From Methanolacinia petrolearia DSM 11571 (GTDB lineage Archaea; Halobacteriota; Methanomicrobia; Methanomicrobiales; Methanomicrobiaceae), in assembly GCF_000147875.1 (NCBI RefSeq), contig NC_014507.1, forward strand, positions 558,001 to 622,000: a DNA stretch of 64,000 nt, read 5' to 3'. Both the position numbers and the translations under genes were made by a program. The notes under the pieces were generated by a model that was given only the letters and a program-made list of their open reading frames with translations, ran no database searches and was not told where the DNA came from. Positions 32,621 through 41,014 of the stretch are shown here, piece by piece. Position 1 is the stretch's first letter, and each line of letters opens with the position of its first letter.

Positions 32621-33559
32621 ATGGATCTCCCGGATACACAATCCACTTTACCAGAGGTTCGCATCAACCTGACAAGGGTTGGTGTGAAAAATGTCAAAAA
32701 GCTTATTGAAGTAGCAAGGCCTGGCAAGCGACCGGTAATTTTCATCTCTAATTTTGATGTCTTTGTAGATCTCCCGAGCAGTCTTAAGGGTGCGAACATG
32801 TCTCGCAACTTCGAGGTTATCGATGAGGTTCTCCAGAAGGCAGTCGAAGGAGAGGTAAAAGGCATCGAGGATGTCTGCAACTCGGTCGCACGAAAACTTC
32901 TCGACCACCATGAATATGCTGACAGAACAGAAGTCCTGATGACCAGCACCTTCATGGTAAGACGCGAGACTCCGGTGTCAAAGACAGAATGCGATGAGGT
33001 TGTCAAGGTAGTTGCAAGTGCGGTTGCGAAGCGCAACAACGGAAAACCGATTATCAGGAAGAGTATAGGGGCTGAGGTTACCGGAATCACGGCATGCCCT
33101 TGTGCACAGAACATCATGAAAGAGATCGCCCAGAATAAACTTGCCGAACTCGGAATCGAACAGGAAAAGATCGTCGAATTCCTTGATGCAGTGCCTATGG
33201 CGACCCACAACCAGAGGGGTCAGGGCTTCCTCAGCATTGAAATTGACGATGACCAGTGGGTCGATCTTGAAAAGATAATAAGCGTCCTGAAGAACTCGAT
33301 GAGTGCAAAGATATACGAACTCCTGAAAAGAGGCGATGAAAGCCATGTTGTCTTTTCAGCACACAAGAATGCAAGGTTTGTGGAAGACTGCGTCAGGGAG
33401 ATGGCGAAGAGCGTTCTGACAGAGTTTGATTTCCTTCCCGGAGATTCGCTTATAACGATTCGCCAGACAAACGAGGAGAGCATTCATCAGCACGATGCAT
33501 ATGCCGAGAGAAAGGCGACCATAGCTGAACTGAGAGCAGAGATCAACGAGTCGTTCTGA
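32621..33559 (+). CDS. mptA: GTP cyclohydrolase MptA (tetrahydromethanopterin biosynthesis)
   Basis: Fe2+-dependent GTP cyclohydrolase of the FolE2/COG1469 family. It makes 7,8-dihydroneopterin 2',3'-cyclic phosphate, an early pterin step toward tetrahydromethanopterin. The 312-residue protein starts MDLPDTQSTLPEVRINLTRV, has FVDLPSSLKGANMSRNFEV near residue 50, the metal-site Cys/His block TGITACPCAQNIMKE, and AVPMATHNQRGQGFLSIE. ATG 32600 is in frame, but GAAGAGGT at 32605-32612 favours 32621. Preceded by a strongly structured leader. Confidence 0.94.
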   Translation: MDLPDTQSTLPEVRINLTRVGVKNVKKLIEVARPGKRPVIFISNFDVFVDLPSSLKGANMSRNFEVIDEVLQKAVEGEVKGIEDVCNSVARKLLDHHEYADRTEVLMTSTFMVRRETPVSKTECDEVVKVVASAVAKRNNGKPIIRKSIGAEVTGITACPCAQNIMKEIAQNKLAELGIEQEKIVEFLDAVPMATHNQRGQGFLSIEIDDDQWVDLEKIISVLKNSMSAKIYELLKRGDESHVVFSAHKNARFVEDCVREMAKSVLTEFDFLPGDSLITIRQTNEESIHQHDAYAERKATIAELRAEINESF

Positions 33560-33831
33560 TTGAACCTAAACGGCGTGGTCTCACAAAAATCCACCTTTCT
33601 CCTTTATTTTAACCCTTGTTTTGCTCCCCCTGTGAGTGTTTATTGATATTTGTTGTTACTTCCGCTCCGATTCGTAATACGGCGCCAATGCAACAACGAA
33701 AGTTATTTTTAAGGACAAAACTGAAATTACCAATTAGCGTACTGAGTTTCATGTACGTGTGTTGCAATAAACAAAATGTGTTTTACACCAGTATAGCCAT
33801 TTGAACAAAATTTATAAATGAGGCGATAAAT
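33560..33831 (+). promoter_or_regulatory. Long untranslated region before the frh operon
   Basis: A gap of 272 bp with no convincing gene; a 62-codon frame at 33616 has no ribosome site. A TATA-like GTTATTTTTAA at 33711-33721 would give a leader of about 90 nt. Within it CGTAC-N10-GTACG (33739-33758) and GTGTTTTACAC (33778-33788) can form small hairpins. A second TATA-like TTTATAAAT at 33811 is too close to the TTG start to act as its promoter. Confidence 0.35.
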
Positions 33832-35202
33832 TTGTCGAAAGTTGTAGAGGTTTCCCCAACCACAAGGCATGAGGGTCACACCAAACTCGTTTTAAAAGTC
33901 AATGATGACGGAATAATCGAGCGCGGTGACTGGCTCAGTATTACACCTGTAAGGGGTATCGAGAAACTCGCAATCGGAAAGACAATGCACCAGGCACCGA
34001 AGATCTCTTCACGTGTCTGTGGTATCTGTCCGATTGCGCATACTCTTGCAGGTATTGAAGCAATGGAGGGTTCCATCGGCTGTGAAATTCCGGACGATGC
34101 ATACCTCCTGAGAGTTATATTACAGTGTGCAAACAGACTGCACTCACACGCACTGCACAACATCCTCACTCTGCCTGACATGTACCTGCCCGGTACAGAT
34201 GTTCACATCAACCCGTTCACGGCAGAAGAGCCTGTCCGCAGTGTTGCACTGCGTATCCAGAAGCTCCGTGAGATCGGTCAGACGATAGGTGAGATTGTAG
34301 GCGGCGAGCCGATTCACCCGTCCAACCCGCGTATCGGCGGTATGTACAAGAACATATCACCCCGTGCAAAGGCAAAATGCTACGATCTCTTAAAAGAAGG
34401 TAAGGATCTTGCAAGAGAGCACATGGAGTTCATGATCACGGTTCTTAAGGACTGGGATGCACGTCCAACTGCATCAGTTGCAGCAGGATATGAAGTCGAG
34501 AAGACCGAAAAGTTCGGTTTCCACGACCAGGGATACATGGCAGTAGACCCGCTCTACGCGAGCACAAACCTGGATGCAGAACCCAAGTGGTACCCCGAGC
34601 GCTGGACCGAGGTCCGCCCGTGGGACTGGTATATGGGCGAGCAGGAGATCACACTTGACGATCCTAACTACCCGAACCATGCAACCACACCTGCCGGAGG
34701 CAAAGCCTGGCCGCAGATGGAAGCATGCACAGCAGTCCCGATGTACGACGGAGCACCTGTTGAGGTAGGTCCCCGTGCACGTCTTGCAATCTTCCGTAAC
34801 TATGACAGAAAGGGAGCAATGGGTCTGCAGATCGCACGCCAGATGGAATACATGGACTGTTTCTACAGTGCAATCGAGGCATTAGATGCACTCGATACAT
34901 CAGGAAGCGTAATTGCAGACGAGATCCCGCAGGGAGACGGCTCGCTCGGATGGGCAGCAAATGAAGCCCCGCGTGGAGCCGACGTACACCTTGCAAAGGT
35001 AAAGGACGGACGCGTCCAGTGGTATTCGCTTCTCGTACCGACAACCTGGAACTTCCCTGTATGCAGCCGTGCACTTGAAGGAGCACCCTGGCAGCTTGCA
35101 GAGGTTATTGTTCGTGCCTACGACCCATGTGTGTCATGCGCTACACACATGATGGTGGTCGATGAAGAGAAGAAGGTAGTGGCCCAGAAGCTTGTTCAGT
35201 GA
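33832..35202 (+). CDS. frhA: Coenzyme F420-reducing hydrogenase, alpha (NiFe) subunit
   Basis: The large subunit holding the Ni-Fe centre that oxidises H2 to reduce F420. The 456 residues show the N-terminal ligand pair in RVCGICPIAHT (about residue 62) and the C-terminal pair in DPCVSCATHMM (about 434). About 15 residues follow the last cysteine and would be cleaved by FrhD during maturation. The start is TTG 33832, with GAGG 9 bp upstream and no suitable ATG. First gene of frhA-D-G-B; the next gene overlaps by 4 bp (GTGA). Confidence 0.96.
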   Translation: MSKVVEVSPTTRHEGHTKLVLKVNDDGIIERGDWLSITPVRGIEKLAIGKTMHQAPKISSRVCGICPIAHTLAGIEAMEGSIGCEIPDDAYLLRVILQCANRLHSHALHNILTLPDMYLPGTDVHINPFTAEEPVRSVALRIQKLREIGQTIGEIVGGEPIHPSNPRIGGMYKNISPRAKAKCYDLLKEGKDLAREHMEFMITVLKDWDARPTASVAAGYEVEKTEKFGFHDQGYMAVDPLYASTNLDAEPKWYPERWTEVRPWDWYMGEQEITLDDPNYPNHATTPAGGKAWPQMEACTAVPMYDGAPVEVGPRARLAIFRNYDRKGAMGLQIARQMEYMDCFYSAIEALDALDTSGSVIADEIPQGDGSLGWAANEAPRGADVHLAKVKDGRVQWYSLLVPTTWNFPVCSRALEGAPWQLAEVIVRAYDPCVSCATHMMVVDEEKKVVAQKLVQ

Positions 35203-35762
35203 GTGTATTGTTGATGTCTGACTGGTATGCCGAGAATATGATTGTCGGGTGCGGAAACCCGCTCCAGACTGATGACGGTTTCGGGCCGGCCGTAATAGCC
35301 GAACTTAAAAAACTCTCTCTGCCCGACAATGTGAAAGTCTTGGATGCAGGACTCGCAGGTCCGCATTATCTGTTTACGCTTATGGCGCAATCGGATATTC
35401 CCGTAAAAAAGATGGTAATACTGGATATTATGAACTTTGGAGGAGAACCCGGAGAGATCACGAGAGTGACACCTGATGTTTTGTCACCAGGTGCCTATAC
35501 TGATCCTCATTCATGGGGTCTTCGCGAACCGTTGCAGATTCTTGCGGAAAAGACGGATATTGTAATATTCGGATGCCAGCCGGAGAGCATTGACATATCC
35601 CAGATGGATAATGAGGCTGATGAAGCTGAATTCTGGGTCACTGAAAGCGTTAGAAAGGCCATTCCGAAGGCGATGCGCCTTGCGCTTGCCGAAGTAGGGG
35701 TGGATTATGGGACTACTATCGCGTCTCAAGGAAATCTTCAAAGGGAAAGAGCAGGAAGCTGA
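35199..35762 (+). CDS. frhD: F420-hydrogenase maturation endopeptidase
   Basis: A 187-residue protease that trims the C-terminus of FrhA after nickel insertion. Family landmarks are VGCGNPLQTDDGFGPAV (residues 16-32), with the metal-binding acidic residue, VLDAGLAGPHY (about 48) and the FGCQPESIDIS segment (about 126) with the last motif. GTG 35199 overlaps the frhA stop as GTGA; ATG 35214 is the alternative. Its 3' end lies under the first 56 bp of the long version of frhG. Confidence 0.93.
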   Translation: MSVLLMSDWYAENMIVGCGNPLQTDDGFGPAVIAELKKLSLPDNVKVLDAGLAGPHYLFTLMAQSDIPVKKMVILDIMNFGGEPGEITRVTPDVLSPGAYTDPHSWGLREPLQILAEKTDIVIFGCQPESIDISQMDNEADEAEFWVTESVRKAIPKAMRLALAEVGVDYGTTIASQGNLQRERAGS

Positions 35763-36651
35763 AAAACCCGGAAAACCTGCAGCCGGAAAGGCCGCAGCCG
35801 GAGCCAAGCCTGCGAAAAAGCCCTCGGATGTGAAGGTAGAACAAAAGCTGGAAGAAAAAATTAAGGAGGAAAAGCCTGTGGTAAACAAAATTACCGTTGG
35901 ACACGTTCACATGTCCGGATGTACCGGATGTCTTGTGTCACTTGCAGATAACTATGAAGGGCTGTTCAAGATTCTCGATGACTACGCAGATCTTGTATAC
36001 TGTCTTACACTCGCTGATGTAAGGCACATCCCGGAAATGGATGTAGCCCTTGTAGAGGGATCTGTATGTCTTCAGGACGAGTGCTCGGTCCGTGAGATTA
36101 AAGAAACCAGGGAGAAGGCAAAAGTTGTCGTCGCCCTCGGTGGATGTGCAGCATATGGAAACATTACAAGATTCTGCCGCGGCGGTCAGTGGAACCAGCC
36201 CCAGCACGAATCGTTTGTGCCGATCGGCGATCTGATCGACGTGGATGTATATCTCCCGTCCTGCCCACCCGGAGCAGAAGCAATCAGAAACGTCTGTGTC
36301 ATGGCATACCTGCTTCTTCAGGGAACTGACGAACAGAAGGCTCTTGCGGCAGCGTACCTTACGCCGCTCATGAACCTTGCAAAGCGCGGAACAGAGGCCT
36401 GCGGATGCGACCTCATGTATGATATCATCAACCAGGGTCTCTGCATGGGTTGCGGTACATGTGCAGCATCATGCCCTGTCCGTGCCATCACGATGGAATA
36501 CGGAAGGCCCAACATCGACCGTGAGATGTGCATCAAATGCGGTGCATGTTACGCACAGTGCCCACGCAGCGAATTCAGCTTCGATGTAATCAACCAGTTT
36601 GAAGGCATCATGGAAGCAATTGACGGTGCAATGGGAAAGGGAGGTGAGTAA
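35707..36651 (+). CDS. frhG: Coenzyme F420-reducing hydrogenase, gamma (iron-sulfur) subunit
   Basis: The electron-transfer subunit with three Fe-S clusters. The core has GCTGCLVSLADN (proximal cluster), GGCAAYG, YLPSCPPGAEAI and two ferredoxin motifs, CMGCGTCAASCP and CIKCGACYAQCP. The frame begins at ATG 35707 and yields 314 residues. The first 57 are atypical: a putative amphipathic helix (MGLLSRLKEIFKGK), then an Ala/Lys/Pro linker. A near-perfect AAGGAGG (35863-35869) sits 8 bp before GTG 35878, which would give the conventional 257-residue protein. Both starts are plausible; gene identity is certain. Confidence 0.93.
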   Translation: MGLLSRLKEIFKGKEQEAEKPGKPAAGKAAAGAKPAKKPSDVKVEQKLEEKIKEEKPVVNKITVGHVHMSGCTGCLVSLADNYEGLFKILDDYADLVYCLTLADVRHIPEMDVALVEGSVCLQDECSVREIKETREKAKVVVALGGCAAYGNITRFCRGGQWNQPQHESFVPIGDLIDVDVYLPSCPPGAEAIRNVCVMAYLLLQGTDEQKALAAAYLTPLMNLAKRGTEACGCDLMYDIINQGLCMGCGTCAASCPVRAITMEYGRPNIDREMCIKCGACYAQCPRSEFSFDVINQFEGIMEAIDGAMGKGGE

Positions 36652-36652
36652 A

Positions 36653-37516
36653 ATGGTTCTTGGAAATTACAAGACAGCAGTCTCGGCACGTGCAGCAGAT
36701 GCTGATATCCTTAAGTGCTCACAGGACGGAGGAATTGTAACACAGCTCTTTACATATGCACTCGAAGAGGGCATTATCGACGGAGCTATCGTAGCAGCCC
36801 CCGGAGACGAGCCCTGGAAGCCCGAGCCTGTCGTTGCAACAACGAAGGCAGAGCTTCTTGCAGCACGCGGCACAAAATACACGATCAGCCCGAACATGAT
36901 GCTGATCAAGGAAGCAACCCGTTCATACGGTCTCGACAAAGTCGGTATCGTTGGAACACCGTGCCAGATGCAGGCACTCAGAAAGGCACAGCTCTATCCT
37001 ATGGCAATGCGTAAGGTACCCGACAAGATTGCTCTTGCAATCGGTATCTTCTGTATGGAGAACTTCCCGTACATGGGTCTTGAGACAATCGTCGAGGACC
37101 ATTGCCAGACAAAGATGGAGTCTGCAGTCAAGATGGACATCGGAAAGGGCAAATTCTCGGTATACACCGAGCGCGGAGCGCTTTCACAGATTCCGCTCGC
37201 TGCAACACACAAGTACGAGCAGCCCGGATGCCACGTATGTCTTGACTACGTAGCAAATCTTGCTGATGTATCAACAGGTTCAGTCGGCAGCCCCGACGGA
37301 TGGAGCACAGTCTTTGTCCGCACAAAGAAGGGAGAGGACGTCTGGTCCAAGGCAGTTAACGCCGGATACTTCGAGACAAAGGATATTGCAAGCGTCAAGC
37401 CCGGTCTCGACCTTGTCACGAAACTTGCAACAGGCAAGATCGACAAGAACAAGAAGACCCTTGAAGCGCGTGCAACCCTTGGAGTCAACAAGGGTCTGCG
37501 CAACCCATACATCTAA
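36653..37516 (+). CDS. frhB: Coenzyme F420-reducing hydrogenase, beta (F420-binding flavoprotein) subunit
   Basis: The FAD subunit that hands electrons to F420. The 287-residue protein starts MVLGNYKTAVSARA at ATG 36653, with GAGGTGAG just before; the longer frame lies in frhG. Conserved FrhB/FdhB blocks are CSQDGGIVTQLFTYAL, RGTKYTISPNMMLI, GIVGTPCQMQALRK and GCHVCLDYVANLADVSTG, the last two with Fe-S cysteines. It is the final gene of the operon; T8 follows 1-2 bp after the stop. Confidence 0.95.
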   Translation: MVLGNYKTAVSARAADADILKCSQDGGIVTQLFTYALEEGIIDGAIVAAPGDEPWKPEPVVATTKAELLAARGTKYTISPNMMLIKEATRSYGLDKVGIVGTPCQMQALRKAQLYPMAMRKVPDKIALAIGIFCMENFPYMGLETIVEDHCQTKMESAVKMDIGKGKFSVYTERGALSQIPLAATHKYEQPGCHVCLDYVANLADVSTGSVGSPDGWSTVFVRTKKGEDVWSKAVNAGYFETKDIASVKPGLDLVTKLATGKIDKNKKTLEARATLGVNKGLRNPYI

Positions 37517-37517
37517 A

Positions 37518-37525
37518 TTTTTTTT
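37518..37525 (+). terminator. Oligo-T terminator of the frh operon
   Basis: T8 begins 2 bp after the frhB stop with no stem before it, an archaeal-type terminator. Confidence 0.6.
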
Positions 37526-37679
37526 CTATTTTCACAAATAATGCCGATCTAATTTCAATAATTCCTGATTGCGGGCTGATTATGTTAATCAGTAATTTCA
37601 GTGAGAGGAATATTTCGATATAAAACAGGTACGGCTTTATAGAATAATCTATCAAATAATTCCATTGAGGTATTTTATT

Positions 37680-38042
37680 ATGATGAGGATTCTTGTAACC
37701 GATGATTCTGCCTTTCAGAGGAATATTATTATATCGATATTGAAGGATTATGGGTATGAATACATAGAGGCCGCAAACGGAGTTGAGGCGATCGAGGCTG
37801 CCTTGAATCACAGGCCAAATCTGATTCTTCTGGATATCTATATGCCTGATTCAGGAGGATTTGATTTTCTGGAGGAAGCAGGCAGACTGGAACTGGGCAT
37901 TCCCGTAGTTATCCTGACTTCCGATATACAGGATACGACCCGGGAGAAATGCCTTGAACTCGGAGCATCAGGATTTCTTAACAAACCGGTCGTGAAGGAT
38001 GACCTTCTCGAAAAAATTTCAGACCTTGTTCATGTGGGATGA
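37680..38042 (+). CDS. Response regulator (CheY-like receiver only)
   Basis: A 120-residue receiver. MMRILVTDDSAFQRN holds the acidic pair, Asp52 in LILLDIYMPDSG is the phospho-acceptor, and Lys in GFLNKPVVKDD completes the pocket. TTG 37665 is in frame, but its GAGG serves ATG 37680 better. It lies 1 bp before a cheC gene and then a PAS kinase, so the three form one compact signalling operon. The output may be protein-protein, as with CheY. Confidence 0.92.
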   Translation: MMRILVTDDSAFQRNIIISILKDYGYEYIEAANGVEAIEAALNHRPNLILLDIYMPDSGGFDFLEEAGRLELGIPVVILTSDIQDTTREKCLELGASGFLNKPVVKDDLLEKISDLVHVG

Positions 38043-38043
38043 T

Positions 38044-38652
38044 ATGATGAGTTATGCGATCACAGAGCGGGATATCGATGCATTCCGTGAACTGATAAAT
38101 ATCGGATTAGGACGTTCTGCCGGAATACTGAATAAAATTACCAGATCACATGTCACGCTCAGCATTCCTGATGTAAAAATAATACCTATTGGCAGGCTGG
38201 ATGAAATTCATAATTGTGATACGGAAGGGGAACTTGCTACTGTAAGCCTTGATTATTCGGGGTCTTTCTCAGGAAGAACTGCTGTTGTTTTCCCCCAGGA
38301 CAGCGGTGCAAAACTTGCAATGGCTGTTACCGGGGAGAGCGAGGGCTCTCCTGAGCTCGATGCTATGAAAGTTGAAGTTTTAAAGGAAGTTGGAAATATA
38401 CTCGTAAGTGGTGTGATGGGATCGATCAGCAACGTCCTGAGGACCAGTTTGTCTTATTCGATTCCTGTCTACAGCGAGTCCGGGATTGAGGATCTCATCA
38501 GGAGCTGCAAAAAATTCGCTGAAGAGTTTGTCATAATCGGGCGTGCGAATTTTATAATCAGGGATCTTGAGATATCCGGGAATATTATTATGATCCTCGA
38601 GATGGGCTCCCTGGAACGCCTGCTTGACGGTGTGCGGAATGTCCATGGCTGA
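38044..38652 (+). CDS. cheC: CheC-type phosphatase
   Basis: A 202-residue CheC/CheX-fold protein that dephosphorylates CheY-like receivers. Both active-site helices are present: AFRELINIGLGRSAGIL near residue 14 and EVLKEVGNILVSGVMGSIS near residue 115, each with the Glu-x2-Asn pattern. It starts at ATG 38044 or 38047; the longer frame lies inside the receiver gene. Embedded between a receiver and a kinase, it probably resets that receiver. No other che genes are nearby, so a dedicated non-chemotaxis circuit is possible. Confidence 0.9.
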   Translation: MMSYAITERDIDAFRELINIGLGRSAGILNKITRSHVTLSIPDVKIIPIGRLDEIHNCDTEGELATVSLDYSGSFSGRTAVVFPQDSGAKLAMAVTGESEGSPELDAMKVEVLKEVGNILVSGVMGSISNVLRTSLSYSIPVYSESGIEDLIRSCKKFAEEFVIIGRANFIIRDLEISGNIIMILEMGSLERLLDGVRNVHG

Positions 38653-38666
38653 ACGGAGCTGACAAG

Positions 38667-39785
38667 ATGAATACTCCTGAAGATTTTGGTGTACTGATCA
38701 ACCTCCCCGTGGGTGTTTGTGCAGTCGATACCAGTTTAAATATCAGGTTCTGGAATCGCCGGATGGAGTTGTGGACAGGTTTAATTATGGATGATGTTTC
38801 CGGCAGGTTGATCACGGAGTTATTTCCTCATCTTGAAGCCGATCTGTTCCTGGATAGATTAAATGATTCAATATACCGGCATATCCCCCAATATTTCTCT
38901 TCCAGCCTTGGTTTGTCTATAATACCTGAGGACAAAACGTATGGAAGGCCGATGGAGCAGAGAACTTCAATTGTTCCGTACCGGCGCAATGATGGCAGCG
39001 ATGAATATGCCCTTCTTATTATCGAGGACATCTCCGACCTGAAAAAAGAGGTGGAAGCCTATCGTAAGATGAAAGACCGTGCCATAATGGCTCTTAACGA
39101 GCAGATAAAAGCTGAAAAAGAGGTCTTCGAAGCGAATGGAGAGGCAAATCTTTATCTTGAAGTTATGTCGCACGACCTGAATAATTATAACAACGTAGTA
39201 CTTGGTTATGCATCCCTGCTTGAATCCTCCAAAGAGCCGAATTTACAGAAATATACCAAAGGAATAATCCTTGCCGCCGAGAGGAGTTTTCAGATCATCC
39301 AGTCTGTCAGTGCGGTCCGGAAATTGAAGGCTGCCTCATCTCCGCCCGTTTCAGTACCGCTTGATAATGCGGTACTTGAAGGAATAAAACGTTATTCGCA
39401 TGTCGATATAAGTTACACGATGACCGGGGCAAAGGTTAAAGCCGGCAGTCTCCTTGTAGAGGTATTTGCCAATCTATTCGGGAACAGTTTACGTACCGGC
39501 GGAATGGATACAAAAATTGCAGTAGTTGTCGAGGACGCTAGTGACAGATATCTCATACACATCGATGACAATGGTCCCGGATTATCTGCCGAAGAGAAGG
39601 ATTCGATAGTTCATTGCTCGGCTGAAAAAGAGGCTAATGAGAACAAATTGAGAAGTACGGGGCTTCAGTTGTACATCGTCAACAAACTTCTCGATAGATA
39701 CGGGTCCCGTCTCACAATCGGCGAATCGTCTCTTAAAGGGGTAACCGAAGGTTCCAGATTCTCATTCGCCCTTAAAAAAGGATAA
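38667..39785 (+). CDS. Cytoplasmic PAS histidine kinase
   Basis: A 372-residue kinase without membrane helices. A PAS domain covers about residues 8-130 (INLPVGVCAVDTSLNIRFWN). A coiled linker follows, then an H-box YLEVMSHDLNNYNNVVLG with acceptor His169. The ATPase domain has the N-box EVFANLFGNSLRTGG, G1 IDDNGPGLS and G2 RSTGLQLYIVNKL. It is third in the receiver-CheC-kinase operon (14 bp gap), making it the obvious phosphodonor for the receiver. Its stop is 1 bp from the convergent next gene. Confidence 0.9.
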   Translation: MNTPEDFGVLINLPVGVCAVDTSLNIRFWNRRMELWTGLIMDDVSGRLITELFPHLEADLFLDRLNDSIYRHIPQYFSSSLGLSIIPEDKTYGRPMEQRTSIVPYRRNDGSDEYALLIIEDISDLKKEVEAYRKMKDRAIMALNEQIKAEKEVFEANGEANLYLEVMSHDLNNYNNVVLGYASLLESSKEPNLQKYTKGIILAAERSFQIIQSVSAVRKLKAASSPPVSVPLDNAVLEGIKRYSHVDISYTMTGAKVKAGSLLVEVFANLFGNSLRTGGMDTKIAVVVEDASDRYLIHIDDNGPGLSAEEKDSIVHCSAEKEANENKLRSTGLQLYIVNKLLDRYGSRLTIGESSLKGVTEGSRFSFALKKG

Positions 39786-39786
39786 A

Positions 39787-40269
39787 TTAATTTTTCCAGA
39801 TGTCGACTGGGTCGATCTTTGCATCGATAATCAGATCAAAGTTGAGAGTATCCGTCCATTTCTCTTTTTCGAACATGCTCATGAAACAGATTCCGGCGAT
39901 CCTTGAAGTATACCTGCTGGTTGTCTTCTTTACATCATCAGCTGAGACCGGGACATTGGGCATGGCGAGGCCGCCCATAACCACGACAAGCGAAGGATCG
40001 ATCTTTTCAGGTTTACCAAGAGCCTGCAGGCCCACATTTTCTTTGTTTTCAAGTACAACAGCTTTATTTTCGTCAAGAAAGGGTACAAAAACAATTTTGC
40101 ATCCGAGATCTCTTACTGCATAACCAAGAAGCTCTACAAAAGGCGTACATGTACCGGGGCACCCGTAAAATACAATCTGGTCTTTTTCATTCAATTCAAG
40201 CGATTTTATAAATTCCTTGAATGGCCTGAGCATTCCGGGAACGCCTCTGAGTGACTCGATTTTCTCCAT
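39787..40269 (-). CDS. DUF2124-like conserved methanogen protein
   Basis: A 160-residue protein that I place, with moderate confidence, in the DUF2124/COG4090 group restricted largely to methanogens. It begins MEKIESLRGVPGMLRPFKEF, with a core VFYGCPGTCTPFVELLGYA that holds two cysteines, then VVVMGGLAMPNVPVS. The alternating strand/helix pattern suggests a Rossmann-like fold. Function is unknown. It is transcribed alone and converges on the kinase gene with 1 bp between the stops. Confidence 0.75.
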   Translation of the reverse strand: MEKIESLRGVPGMLRPFKEFIKSLELNEKDQIVFYGCPGTCTPFVELLGYAVRDLGCKIVFVPFLDENKAVVLENKENVGLQALGKPEKIDPSLVVVMGGLAMPNVPVSADDVKKTTSRYTSRIAGICFMSMFEKEKWTDTLNFDLIIDAKIDPVDIWKN

Positions 40270-40394
40270 ATAATATGATTGGCGGAACCACTAAAAGGAT
40301 TTTTTTATCCCATTATCCTGAATTTATATGGAAGGCGATATTTTTAACGTAAGCAAGAGTTATACATTGTAAATTTTATATTATTTATCAGGTT

Positions 40395-40994
40395 ATGGGG
40401 ATTGGTGTTCATCATGGTAGTGAGGGTTTTACCGGCCTGGAAGCTGCTCTGGTTCTTGTGGCTTTCATCGTAGTTGCAGCCGTGTTTTCATATGTCATAC
40501 TGGGTGCAGGTTTTTTTTCAGTTCAAAAGTCGCAGCAGGTTATATACTCTGCAGTAGAAGAATCCTCGTCGCCTTTAATCCTTGAAAATCCAATTTATGG
40601 CCTTAAAAACGAAAGCTCAGGGAAAATAAGTTCTCTTGTAATGACTATAGGTAAGAAATACGGCACTGGTAATCCTCTTGACATATCCAAAATTACCGTT
40701 ATATGGTCGGACGAAGATAATGTTGTAACCATACCCAAATCAGATCCGCTTTATTCCGATAATCCGGCATCCGGCACATGGGGAATAACCGATAAGCAGG
40801 GTGATCCTGAATTCCCTTTATATCTTGAGAGCGGTGAGTACGCAACTCTTGCAATCAGCCTGTCCCCTGAAAATGAAATTTCCGGAAAGAAATCTTTTTC
40901 ATTTGAGCTTATAACGACCGGCAATACCCTCTCTTTCAGCAGCATCGTGCCACAGAAGATAGATACGGTTACAACTCTTTATCAAAATGGCTGA
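40395..40994 (+). CDS. flaB: Archaellin (archaeal flagellin)
   Basis: A 199-residue filament subunit. The class III signal is short: MGIGVHHGSEG, with FlaK/PibD cleavage expected after the Gly before FTGLEAALVLVAFIVV. That segment and VFSYVILGAGFFSVQKSQQV are the conserved archaellin N-terminal helix. The remainder is a beta-rich outer domain with several Asn-x-Ser/Thr sites for glycosylation (for example KNESS). No other archaellum gene lies within the window, so it is an isolated archaellin gene here. Confidence 0.9.
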   Translation: MGIGVHHGSEGFTGLEAALVLVAFIVVAAVFSYVILGAGFFSVQKSQQVIYSAVEESSSPLILENPIYGLKNESSGKISSLVMTIGKKYGTGNPLDISKITVIWSDEDNVVTIPKSDPLYSDNPASGTWGITDKQGDPEFPLYLESGEYATLAISLSPENEISGKKSFSFELITTGNTLSFSSIVPQKIDTVTTLYQNG

Positions 40995-41014
40995 ACCGGG
41001 GTAATTGGCCCGGT

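Noticed and set aside
33811-33819. TTTATAAAT as the frhA TATA box
   Set aside because: Transcription would begin about 25 bp later, inside the coding region, so it cannot serve the TTG start at 33832.
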